From NCBI GenBank assembly GCA_026416715.1, contig JAOAEQ010000003.1:1-64000 (forward strand): DNA of 64,000 bases, read 5' to 3'. Within the stretch, counting starts at the first letter, position 1. Every line of letters begins with the position of its first letter. The translations under genes and the position numbers were made by a program. A model generated the notes under the pieces. That model made no database searches and had not been told where the DNA came from. It saw nothing but the letters and a program-made list of their open reading frames with translations. Below are positions 27,503 through 36,121 of this stretch, piece after piece. The DNA comes from a bacterium (GTDB taxonomy: Bacteria > UBP4 > UBA4092 > JAOAEQ01).

Positions 27503-28816
27503 TTATGTTCCATACCCGATTTTTAACCCGCACGAAATATCGTCAAACATACTATACGCTCCATTATTTGCATTGACTAGACTCAATTGAACTTCCATTG
27601 TTTTTGCACCGGCTGGCACCTGGTATTCACCGTGTAACAACACCCAATTGTTGTTTGAACTGCCCGTAGTTAGTATTGTTAACGCACCATAATAAGTAGG
27701 TGCATCAAGTTTATCATCATAACTACGAACTTGAACCTGAACCTGACCGGTAGAGACATTTGCCCATTTTGCTCGAACCGAACAAACATACGTGGCTAAC
27801 GAGCTCACCGCAAATCGTTGACTTTTAATACCGTTATTACTGGTTGTACTCGTGCTATACAAAAAAATTGATTTATTGCCACTATATTTATCGGAAGTAG
27901 CGGTAGTATAATAAAAATCGTTACCGAATGGTTCCCACAACCGAATAGGTTCGTTTTTCAATACAAAAGAAACTACAACAGGTCGATGGTCTGACGCAGA
28001 TGTTGCCGACCCATAATTGGGAACATAGCAGGTGGTCACAGTGAAAGTAACCGGTTGTGGAATGAATATATAATCAAACCGCGCATTCGGATTTGGATTG
28101 GATAAAGTATATCCACCACTATCACTCCCGGTATATACCTTCCACGCATCGCGCATATATTGTTTAATTCTGGTCACTGCTGGCCAAGTATATGATTCAT
28201 TAAAATCGCCAGCGAGCACTTTTACTCCCGTATGTTCTCCCATAAACGTTAGAATTTCTTCAGCGCTTATTTTCCGTTCAGTAGAATTTGTTGCACCATT
28301 TGCCAAATGGGTAACGTAAAACCAGAAATCGGAACCAGCAACTTTTATTTTTGTTCGCAGACAACCCCGCTGTTCGTTCGATGACGGTTCACGAGTGAGT
28401 AACCGATTATAACTTGAAGTAATTGCATAACGAGATATCACGGCATTACCATAATCCCCTTCTAAAAAAAAGTATGTATTTTTACCAAATGCGGAGTACC
28501 AGGTTCCTCCTAAACGCGTTTGTATTTTATTCCGTAAAGAAGTAACCTGGTCACCGTAAATCCCTCCGCCGCCGAAAATCTCGTTAATGCCAACAATATC
28601 GGGATTCTCTTGCGCAATAACTTCCGCAATAGTATCTAAATTTACATTCCCTCTTCCTATATTGTATGTCATGAGTTTAATAGAAAAGGTAGTGCTTATC
28701 CCTTCTGAATATTCAAAACCAGAATTAAGTATTAGGTTATATGGCATCGCCGAACTAAAAGTTATGTTGACCAATAGCAGCAAAAATAGAATTATGGATA
28801 CCCTGTTTCTTTGCAT
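27503..28816 (-). CDS. Secreted endonuclease/exonuclease/phosphatase-family protein with CBM-like domain
   Basis: The 437-residue protein has a signal peptide (1-23) and an EEP domain (about 45-290) with the full catalytic set: MTYNIGRG, GINEIFGG, GDFNES and SDHRPV. The family includes DNases, phosphodiesterases and sphingomyelinases. A jelly-roll follows (YSGNKSIFLYSTSTTS). The segment before the EEP domain, NLILNSGFEYSEG, is how CBM4_9 domains start, so the EEP domain may be inserted in the first loop of the CBM. The gene ends at TAA 27503-27505, after which the same frame continues into a second CBM and Ig module. It is therefore probably a truncated form of a protein of about 720 residues. 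Confidence 0.85.
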   Translation of the reverse strand: MQRNRVSIILFLLLLVNITFSSAMPYNLILNSGFEYSEGISTTFSIKLMTYNIGRGNVNLDTIAEVIAQENPDIVGINEIFGGGGIYGDQVTSLRNKIQTRLGGTWYSAFGKNTYFFLEGDYGNAVISRYAITSSYNRLLTREPSSNEQRGCLRTKIKVAGSDFWFYVTHLANGATNSTERKISAEEILTFMGEHTGVKVLAGDFNESYTWPAVTRIKQYMRDAWKVYTGSDSGGYTLSNPNPNARFDYIFIPQPVTFTVTTCYVPNYGSATSASDHRPVVVSFVLKNEPIRLWEPFGNDFYYTTATSDKYSGNKSIFLYSTSTTSNNGIKSQRFAVSSLATYVCSVRAKWANVSTGQVQVQVRSYDDKLDAPTYYGALTILTTGSSNNNWVLLHGEYQVPAGAKTMEVQLSLVNANNGAYSMFDDISCGLKIGYGT

Positions 28817-28873
28817 AAGTTTTATTGTTAGTCTAATCTTTGCCCTAAATTTTAATCAGCTTTCACCATTGAT

Positions 28874-28894
28874 CCTCTCGAGTTTCGCGAGAGG
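28874..28894 (-). terminator. Hairpin after the GH20 gene
   Basis: CCTCTCG (28874-28880) pairs with CGAGAGG (28888-28894) across a 7-base loop, 17 bp beyond the GH20 stop. No T-run follows on the minus strand, so it is a stem that may stabilise or terminate the message rather than a clear intrinsic terminator. Confidence 0.35.
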
Positions 28895-28910
28895 GATTTA
28901 TATTTTATAA

Positions 28911-31370
28911 TTAATACCAGTCAATTTTGGTTTTCCAAGGAGAAATAAAACCTTTACCGAGCAGTTTTACAGGCACCCAATGTTTTTCTCTCGCTGATGG
29001 TACATGATTATACCAGCCGGAAATACGTCGGTCAGTAACTCGCCAGTGTTTGTCACCGGTAATCATTTCTTTTCTCCCGTTACTATATTCAATGCGCAGT
29101 TCGAGTACTAAGCCAGCATAAGTCGGTAATGCGTTAACCGCTTCTATTGCCAGAATATTCAGGTCGGGTTTAAGCAATTCTTGAACGCTGATTTGTTTCG
29201 GAATATCGCGAAAGGTAACCGTAAATAACTCTTGTCCGTTAAGAAATACTTTACCATAATCATCTGCCCAGACAATTAATTCAGCTGATTTAATTTCGTC
29301 TTTTTTTAGAATAGTAATTGGTCGGACAAAATAATATGTCCCCATTTCAGTAATGGACGTTGGTTCACCCTGTGGATACCACATCCAGACCGCTTCCATA
29401 GGTTTAGGAGCTTGTAATTCACCGGCAATAGATTTTGTAATATAATCTTGCAACTGCGAAATTTGCAACTGTAATCGGTTTAGATTGACCTCAAGTTCAG
29501 GGTACTTATTATTTCGTAGCCATAGTCGGCAATACTCACTATAAATTTCAACTAGCTGATTCCGTAGAGATATTAATGCAGTAGCGATGGTTCGTTGTTC
29601 AGCTAAAGGTAACGTACCTGAAGTGATACGTTTGAATTTTTTGGATATTTTATCCTGCAAAATAATTCTTTCAGCTAAATAGAGGTATCGTTTCGCACTA
29701 TGTTCAATACTTTCCAAATGTTCTCTATGTAATCGAACTTTAGACCGCTGTTGCGAAATAATTGGTAATACTGGGATAATGCGTTTTCGTAACCGTTGCA
29801 TCATTTTAACAAGATTAATCTCTTGTTCCCGTAAGTTAAACTGGGAATGGAATATTCCGAATAATGATTTAACCGGATATCCTGGCAGAAATCCTAATAA
29901 CTCCTCTGCTAGAGCCAACCGCTGTGGATTTTCAATGTTATAATAAAGTTTAACAAACCGTTGAATGAACTCCGTTTGATTTTCTGCCGGTTTGGGCTCC
30001 CAGCTGGCTGACGCATGGTATGCATATCCGAGATAATTATTTTCACGCAGATTTTCTGCTCCGTGGTCACCCCAAGCGGAAACAACAGACCCCAACAATT
30101 TTTCTTTTTTCGCTACTGCAGTTAACTTCCGTATATTAATAAATCCTAAGTAATTGTCAGGATAAAAACAGATATCACTGCGAACTGATGGACTAACTAG
30201 AATATCAGTAAAACCTGCATTGATGAATTTTTTAACGCTCGGATATGTATCTGCCGGTTCATATTGCCAATCCATAATAATACAATCTTTCGGCAGATAG
30301 GGTATCGCTTCCGGATGTTTGAGAAGCATATCACCATATAAAATAGTTCGCCGGTGGTGTCGATCGCGTAGATAATCATGTAATCGGGAGAAATATTCAG
30401 CATGTACTCGACCGATACCAATTTTGTTAACCGCTTGTTTACTGGTTCCTAATCCGACGTCATACGATTCATCACAACCGATATGGAAAAAATCAACCCC
30501 CGGTGTTGCCAAAACTATTTCATCAATCAATTTAGTTACGAAATTGAACGCTGCAGGTGAAACCGGTGAAAATGACCACGGTGTTTTTTCCGGTTCAGGT
30601 AATTCTGCATATTTCCGATTCTGTATTAAACTCAATATCCGGCGCTGATGTCCCAGACATTCGAATACCGGACATAGTGTTATATGATATTTCTTAGCAT
30701 GCGCAACCAGTTCTGCCATTTCATGTTTCGTTATTGCTCCTCGAGTTCTCCCGATATCAGGGTCGGTATTGAACCGAAACATGTCTTCAATATAGGGCAT
30801 ATAGAGATTCATTTTATAGAACGCCAATTCCTCAATAATTCGTTTAAAATCATCTAAGGTTGATACTTGCCCTCGACTAATATCATCGGATACCCCGCGC
30901 CATGCTAATGCCGGATAATCGGTGATTTCAAGTTGGGGAACAAATTTACCCGGTGATGTCCGAATAAGTTGACGTAACGTCTGAACTCCATAGAATTGAC
31001 CACGAAGAGATGGCGCAAGAATATATATTGCATCCTGGTATATTTTTAAAATATATCCTTGTTCAATAAACAACGGGTTATGCTTTTTCCCGGTCTCAGC
31101 AAGGTTGCTGATATAGATATACCGTGCTCCTTTAATCTGCGGGTCAGATGATAGAGCAATGTTCAGGGTTATCCCAAAACATTGCTGAAGTTCAGCATTC
31201 AACACTTCTGCAATGAACCGATGTTCTGAATCATTATTTTCAATCCAGATAATACTGCGGGTATCAAAAATATACTTCCCTTGCAGAAGATTTATTTCCC
31301 GAGGCACAGGAATAAGATTAATTTGGCCGTTTCTATTTTTCTTTTGCTTACTATAGATTTGTAATGACAT
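28911..31370 (-). CDS. GH20 beta-N-acetylhexosaminidase
   Basis: The 819-residue enzyme has an N-terminal GH20b domain (about 17-150: LIPVPREINLLQGKY) and a GH20 TIM barrel (155-470). The catalytic pair is Asp300-Glu301 in HIGCDES, used for substrate-assisted hydrolysis of terminal GlcNAc or GalNAc. RGVSDDISRGQ and FECLGHQ are other family motifs. A helical region (about 520-680) and a beta-sandwich like the accessory domain of rhamnosidases (about 680-800) follow. There is no signal peptide, so it may act inside the cell on imported oligosaccharides. It lies 11 bp downstream of the GHL10 pair and no Shine-Dalgarno is visible. Confidence 0.93.
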   Translation of the reverse strand: MSLQIYSKQKKNRNGQINLIPVPREINLLQGKYIFDTRSIIWIENNDSEHRFIAEVLNAELQQCFGITLNIALSSDPQIKGARYIYISNLAETGKKHNPLFIEQGYILKIYQDAIYILAPSLRGQFYGVQTLRQLIRTSPGKFVPQLEITDYPALAWRGVSDDISRGQVSTLDDFKRIIEELAFYKMNLYMPYIEDMFRFNTDPDIGRTRGAITKHEMAELVAHAKKYHITLCPVFECLGHQRRILSLIQNRKYAELPEPEKTPWSFSPVSPAAFNFVTKLIDEIVLATPGVDFFHIGCDESYDVGLGTSKQAVNKIGIGRVHAEYFSRLHDYLRDRHHRRTILYGDMLLKHPEAIPYLPKDCIIMDWQYEPADTYPSVKKFINAGFTDILVSPSVRSDICFYPDNYLGFINIRKLTAVAKKEKLLGSVVSAWGDHGAENLRENNYLGYAYHASASWEPKPAENQTEFIQRFVKLYYNIENPQRLALAEELLGFLPGYPVKSLFGIFHSQFNLREQEINLVKMMQRLRKRIIPVLPIISQQRSKVRLHREHLESIEHSAKRYLYLAERIILQDKISKKFKRITSGTLPLAEQRTIATALISLRNQLVEIYSEYCRLWLRNNKYPELEVNLNRLQLQISQLQDYITKSIAGELQAPKPMEAVWMWYPQGEPTSITEMGTYYFVRPITILKKDEIKSAELIVWADDYGKVFLNGQELFTVTFRDIPKQISVQELLKPDLNILAIEAVNALPTYAGLVLELRIEYSNGRKEMITGDKHWRVTDRRISGWYNHVPSAREKHWVPVKLLGKGFISPWKTKIDWY

Positions 31371-31381
31371 AACGAAATAAA

Positions 31382-32635
31382 TTATTGTTTATCCACAGTA
31401 GTATTAAATTTATCTAAAGCAATCCACATTTCATCAGTCATCGACCCATATCGGAATATCGTAAATCCATTGAGGTTATGTTGATAGATTGCTTGCAAGG
31501 TTGTTGCGAAATCCGTTGCGGTAAATGGTTTATTTGTTCCTTCAGCAGTGAACCCTTGAATCCCAGGATATACTGGCTTTCCAGTTCTCAATGCGGTCCG
31601 TTTAGCGATATCTATGACCCAATCTGATTTTTTTCCGAAACTACCTTCATATGACATCGGACAGATGAAATCTAAATAGGTACCGAGCTGCCAATAATTC
31701 TGTCCGTAATAACATAGGGCAAAAGCATCATCTGCTTCTCCGCCTTCAGGCATAAGCGCTGCTGATAAATTCACGTTTGGTTTCTTTTTATGAATGATTT
31801 CCTTGATTTCTTGTGTCATTGAGGTAATCTCATCCTGCCGGAATTTAACCCATTTAACTATATCCGGGTCACCGTTTGTATATGCTTCTACAAACGTTCC
31901 GCGCTGGATATTTTTCTCTGCAATGGATTTATATACTATCTTCCGGATATGGTCAAGATTGATACCCAACTCTTTTGCTTTCTGCTGATGTCGTGGACAA
32001 AAACAATACATAATATGCGTATACCGAATACCATCAAGATGAATCCCATCCACTGCGTAGTTATCCAGCAGGTCACTAATTAAACTTTTAAAATAGTTCC
32101 GGTAACCTGGAGCAAGTGGACATACTTTTTCATTTTTAGCTGGGACCGGACCTGCAGCCCAATTCGCTGTATCTCCCGCTTTATAGATAGCTTCTCCTGG
32201 ATGATTATCAACCCACCGTTTATCTCCATGAAACATGAACCAAGCATGAATTTCTATATCCTTTTTATGACAAGCTGAAGTTAACTCCTGGAGAATATCT
32301 TGTTTTCCAACAGTAGTATGCGATGACGAAGTTTTAAATGCAACCTCGCCGCTGTTCCCTTTCACCAATACAATAATCTTATTAAACTTATATTGAGCTA
32401 AACGATTGACGACATTTTCTACCCCTTCATGCGCTACGGTAGTTTCCCAGACCCAGATAGCTCTGGTTCGAGTTCGATGTTGTGCCAACGATTCATTTTT
32501 GCTCGCGGTTGATTGGTTGCTCGTAGTTTTGTTGTTTCCGTGTCGAGTATAGGACATGGATTCTGCTAATAACGGATAATCCATTGAACAGATCAAGCCA
32601 CCTACGATTATCAAACTAATGAAATTTTGCAACAT
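31382..32635 (-). CDS. Secreted GHL10-type putative glycosidase (copy 1)
   Basis: The protein has about 417 residues from the ATG at 32635, which gives a signal peptide (MLQNFISLIIVGGLIC). The catalytic-type TIM barrel matches the GHL10 / DUF187-like family: AIWVWETTVAHEG at the first strand, DGIHLDGIRYTHIMYCFCPRH, LSAALMPEGGEADDAFALCYY and FICPMSYEGSFG. The Asp in HLD is a likely catalytic residue. It is a tandem copy of 32635-33849, with the same motifs throughout, and its ATG overlaps that gene's stop (TAATG), so translation is coupled. A third, more distant member is at 14206. The substrate is unknown; family members are predicted glycosidases. Confidence 0.87.
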   Translation of the reverse strand: MLQNFISLIIVGGLICSMDYPLLAESMSYTRHGNNKTTSNQSTASKNESLAQHRTRTRAIWVWETTVAHEGVENVVNRLAQYKFNKIIVLVKGNSGEVAFKTSSSHTTVGKQDILQELTSACHKKDIEIHAWFMFHGDKRWVDNHPGEAIYKAGDTANWAAGPVPAKNEKVCPLAPGYRNYFKSLISDLLDNYAVDGIHLDGIRYTHIMYCFCPRHQQKAKELGINLDHIRKIVYKSIAEKNIQRGTFVEAYTNGDPDIVKWVKFRQDEITSMTQEIKEIIHKKKPNVNLSAALMPEGGEADDAFALCYYGQNYWQLGTYLDFICPMSYEGSFGKKSDWVIDIAKRTALRTGKPVYPGIQGFTAEGTNKPFTATDFATTLQAIYQHNLNGFTIFRYGSMTDEMWIALDKFNTTVDKQ

Positions 32636-33849
32636 TATTCTAATACCTTCCACATTTCGTCTGTCATCGAACCGTACCGGAATATGGTAAATCCTTTAAG
32701 ATTGCTCGCTTGTATCTTGTTTATCACCGCTTCAAATTGTTCTATCGAGAACGGTTTATCTTCCGAAAAAGCTTGCACCCCAGCGTAGACGGGTTTTCCA
32801 GTTTTACGTTCGGCATTCGTCGCAATGTCAACAACCCATTCGGGACTCTTCCCAAAACTTCCATGATATGTCATAGGGCAGATAAAATCCAAATATTTAC
32901 CTAAATGCCGATAATTTTGTGCATAATAGCATAAAGCAAACGCATCATCTAGTTCGCCCCCTTCGGGCATTAATGCCGCAGATAATTTCACTTGGGGTTT
33001 CTTGGTATTAATAATATCGCGTATCGCTTGTACCAATGAGGTTATTTCGTTCTGCCGTTGGTCAACCCACTTCGCAACATCATTACTATATTTGTATACT
33101 TCTACATATAAATTGCCCCGAGCCTGTTTAGTTGAGTCCCGTTCATACAATGTTTGATAAATTACATTACGAATAGAAGCTAAGTTAATACCAAGTTTTT
33201 TAGCCATTTCTTGGTGTCGTGGACAGAAGCAATATACGATATGGGGATACCGAATGTAATCTAAATGAATACCATCAACTTGATAATTATCGAGCACTTC
33301 TTTAATTAACCGTTTGTTATATTCTCGGTATTCAGTAGCTAACGGACAGATTTTACCATCAGTCATAGCATATGGACCTTTTTCCCATGCAGTTGTGTCG
33401 CCAACATGGTATGCAACTTGGTCGTGATGTTTTTCAGCCCAGTTACTGTCTCTATGAAATACAAACCAGGCATGAACTTCAATCCCTCGTTTATGACAGG
33501 CATCAATCATTTCCTGTAAGATATCTTGTTCGCGATCAGTCTGCGGTGCAATTTTACTTTTAAAATTTACCTGACCGCTCCCCCCCTTAACTAGTAAGAT
33601 AACTTTTGTAAATTTATAACGTTGAAGTTTCTCCGCAATATTGTCCGCTCCTTCCTCTCTCACCGTTGAACCCCATAACCATACCGAACGAACTAGACCG
33701 GTTTCGTTTACTAACGAACTAGACTGTTTAGTATGGTTCGGCTCTATTTTTTGTGTTTTAGATTGACCTTGACTCACAGCCAAGTAGATGCCAATAAATC
33801 CAACCAGAATAAATATTGAGCATTTCTTGTGTAAAGTAAATTGAGTCAT
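32635..33849 (-). CDS. Secreted GHL10-type putative glycosidase (copy 2)
   Basis: The 404-residue paralogue has a signal peptide (1-27) and the same barrel: SVWLWGSTVREEG, DGIHLDYIRYPHIVYCFCPRH, LSAALMPEGGELDDAFALCYY and FICPMTYHGSFG. The cysteine-histidine cluster CFCPRH is shared by both copies and absent from the 14206 member; it may bind a metal. A strong TAGGAGG ribosome site lies 6 bases before the ATG, so this is the leading gene of the pair. A promoter is likely in the 58 bp upstream but is not clear. Confidence 0.87.
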   Translation of the reverse strand: MTQFTLHKKCSIFILVGFIGIYLAVSQGQSKTQKIEPNHTKQSSSLVNETGLVRSVWLWGSTVREEGADNIAEKLQRYKFTKVILLVKGGSGQVNFKSKIAPQTDREQDILQEMIDACHKRGIEVHAWFVFHRDSNWAEKHHDQVAYHVGDTTAWEKGPYAMTDGKICPLATEYREYNKRLIKEVLDNYQVDGIHLDYIRYPHIVYCFCPRHQEMAKKLGINLASIRNVIYQTLYERDSTKQARGNLYVEVYKYSNDVAKWVDQRQNEITSLVQAIRDIINTKKPQVKLSAALMPEGGELDDAFALCYYAQNYRHLGKYLDFICPMTYHGSFGKSPEWVVDIATNAERKTGKPVYAGVQAFSEDKPFSIEQFEAVINKIQASNLKGFTIFRYGSMTDEMWKVLE

Positions 33850-33907
33850 ATTATCCTCCTATAAAAAAATGTAACTTTACTTTTATCCATATCTTTTCAT
33901 CTTGGGA

Positions 33908-36121
33908 TTAGTTTTTTGCATCACCTTCCTGTTTTATTACTGCATAGTTAAACATAAAAAATGGATAACCACCGATACGGTCACTATCCTCTAGATTTTC
34001 TATAGTTAAACTATTATCTCCTTCTTTTAAGAAATATTCTGGTACTGGAAACCGATGGATACTCCACGGTAATTGGTTAAATGGGCTATCCCCCTCATAT
34101 ACCTTATTATTATTGATGGTTATTCGAATCCGGCATGGTTTAGGTCCCTCATCAGGTTGCGCTGAAACCAGTAACGTATAACTCGTTATGGGTGGAGTGC
34201 CTAGACGAAATCGAGCTTCCAATTTATGAAAATTGGTTTTAGCACCATAAATCCAGGTTGCCAACCGCGGGTCACCACCTAATTCATAGACTTTAATACT
34301 ATATCCACCGGAAAAATCATACGGCGAAAGAAAAATGTCATAAGTTTCATCGAGTGCAGTTTCTCGTTTAGCAATTTCTTTTAATCCTTCAATCTGTTTA
34401 ACCAATTGCGATAGATCATGATGTTTTTCTAGTTTCGCTAGAAATGCTTTCTGTTGATTAACATGTCGTTCAAGACTTGTCCATTTTTTCACCGCTTCTG
34501 GGTAAAAAGATAAACAGTTTTTCCAGGCGGTTTCTAATTCTGCAACTTTTTCTTTTATTTCTGCAATGTTCCTAATAGAAACTAAATCTACTCGTAAACC
34601 ATATCGGTCAAAATAGGATAATAGTTTATTTAACTCCTGGAGATATGAAAAGGTTTCAACTCCGGTAAGTTTTTTTGCCGCTTCTGCGACAGATTTGTCT
34701 GATTGATAAGCTTGATGATTCCATAAATAATCAACCAGGGTAACCAATGCTGTACTCTCATGAGGAACATTCGTGTTTAACGTATATACTGCAATATCCT
34801 TGAAAAATTCCGGATAGTACCATTTCTTCCAACTGGTTAACGGATCGGTCACATAATGATACATAAACGCATGAGGTGAACCAGTGCCATTCTGCCACAA
34901 CCATGGTTTCCGTCGAATTAAATTTGTTATCCAGATAACATCATGTTTATTAATTTCCGCTGAACAGACAGCCGGACCGGTCCAAAATATATCTATATCC
35001 TTAGGTACCCGAGTGCCAAGTGCGGTTAAATAGTCTTCTCGAGATTCAGGATATTTTGGAGGATACAGTGGTCCCCAGTAAAAGGGAGGACAGAAAAGTA
35101 ATTTAACTTGGGGATATTTTTTTCGCAAGGCTTGGTGTAATTTATTCAAAACATAGATATCTGCTTCGCGGGCAGAACCAAAGGTTTTTTCATCGACCGG
35201 ATTGATAGGAAACCGTGTATCATCATAGAGTAGCATCACATTTCCCCCTGATTGAGCAATTAACTCTGCCCTGCGGTAAATTGCTGCGAAATCTGCTGTG
35301 TCATTGCTTCTGATTTTATCTTCAGGATTGCCTCGAATAGGACAAATGCTTATGTACCAAGAAATATCTATTGGATTAAGAATATCTCCGATTTTTTTTA
35401 ATTCTCCTTTCCATTCAGCGCTCGGTTCGTGCCGCCAGTTTTTCCAATCAGTATTCCTATCTTCAGGGATAGTGAACACAAGCGTATTGAATTTAAATTG
35501 GATTGCAAACCAAGCCCAATCATGGCATGGGCTTGACCACGGAGTTGCAAGAAACCCTCGTTTTTCTACATCCGGATAATCATAAATTTCCGCTTTCCTA
35601 ACCACTGGTGTTCCAGCTTGATTGGTTACAAGCTGATTAAAGGAAATGATCGCCCAGAGTAATCCGATACCATTATTACTTTGTATCGCAACAATATCAG
35701 TATTCTCCTTTTTGGTCGGATAGATACAATATCCTTCTTTGTTCAAGAAGTGTTTTTTTGATTTGTTTTTTTCGAGTATAAGAATACAACTATACTTATT
35801 TTGCTTCTTACCTTGCGAAATGAATTCGACTTGTCCACCGTTTTCTATGATTCGTTTTATTAACATTTCTATACGAGGATCCTCTTTGGTAATCCCTTTA
35901 CCAAGATAAATACCAGTATGCGTTAAGGGAATATATTCGTCATAATACGTAACCTTTTGTGGGGTAGGGAGTATGGTTCCGGTATAATATGGAATTTGGA
36001 ACGCAGAAAGACCCGAACCGAAACTATTTTGCATTGCCATAAGTAGTCCTATAGTAAAAAAAATAGTAATTCTACAAGACAAGTTTTTGAGCTTTTTAGA
36101 TAGCAAAAACGTTCTTACCAT
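33908..36121 (-). CDS. Divergent GH84-like hexosaminidase with GH20b domain
   Basis: From the ATG at 36121 the protein has 737 residues and a signal peptide after a basic stretch. It carries a GH20b-type domain (ILPTPQKVTYYDEY), then a barrel like GH84: MLLYDDTRFP holds the Asp-Asp pair expected for the substrate-assisted mechanism, and DIFWTGPAVCS matches the FWTG motif of the 38119-39846 enzyme. The later WDN motif is replaced by WQNG. A helical region and a beta-sandwich (TSYTLLVSAQPDEGP) complete it. Likely activity is on beta-linked GlcNAc or GalNAc; the exact family should be checked. It overlaps the upstream glycosidase gene by 26 bp. Confidence 0.8.
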   Translation of the reverse strand: MVRTFLLSKKLKNLSCRITIFFTIGLLMAMQNSFGSGLSAFQIPYYTGTILPTPQKVTYYDEYIPLTHTGIYLGKGITKEDPRIEMLIKRIIENGGQVEFISQGKKQNKYSCILILEKNKSKKHFLNKEGYCIYPTKKENTDIVAIQSNNGIGLLWAIISFNQLVTNQAGTPVVRKAEIYDYPDVEKRGFLATPWSSPCHDWAWFAIQFKFNTLVFTIPEDRNTDWKNWRHEPSAEWKGELKKIGDILNPIDISWYISICPIRGNPEDKIRSNDTADFAAIYRRAELIAQSGGNVMLLYDDTRFPINPVDEKTFGSAREADIYVLNKLHQALRKKYPQVKLLFCPPFYWGPLYPPKYPESREDYLTALGTRVPKDIDIFWTGPAVCSAEINKHDVIWITNLIRRKPWLWQNGTGSPHAFMYHYVTDPLTSWKKWYYPEFFKDIAVYTLNTNVPHESTALVTLVDYLWNHQAYQSDKSVAEAAKKLTGVETFSYLQELNKLLSYFDRYGLRVDLVSIRNIAEIKEKVAELETAWKNCLSFYPEAVKKWTSLERHVNQQKAFLAKLEKHHDLSQLVKQIEGLKEIAKRETALDETYDIFLSPYDFSGGYSIKVYELGGDPRLATWIYGAKTNFHKLEARFRLGTPPITSYTLLVSAQPDEGPKPCRIRITINNNKVYEGDSPFNQLPWSIHRFPVPEYFLKEGDNSLTIENLEDSDRIGGYPFFMFNYAVIKQEGDAKN

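Noticed and set aside
28911-31370. Assigning the GH20 protein as a hyaluronidase or chitinase
   Set aside because: The HIGCDES catalytic pair and the GH20b domain fit exo-acting hexosaminidase; no endo-type features were seen.
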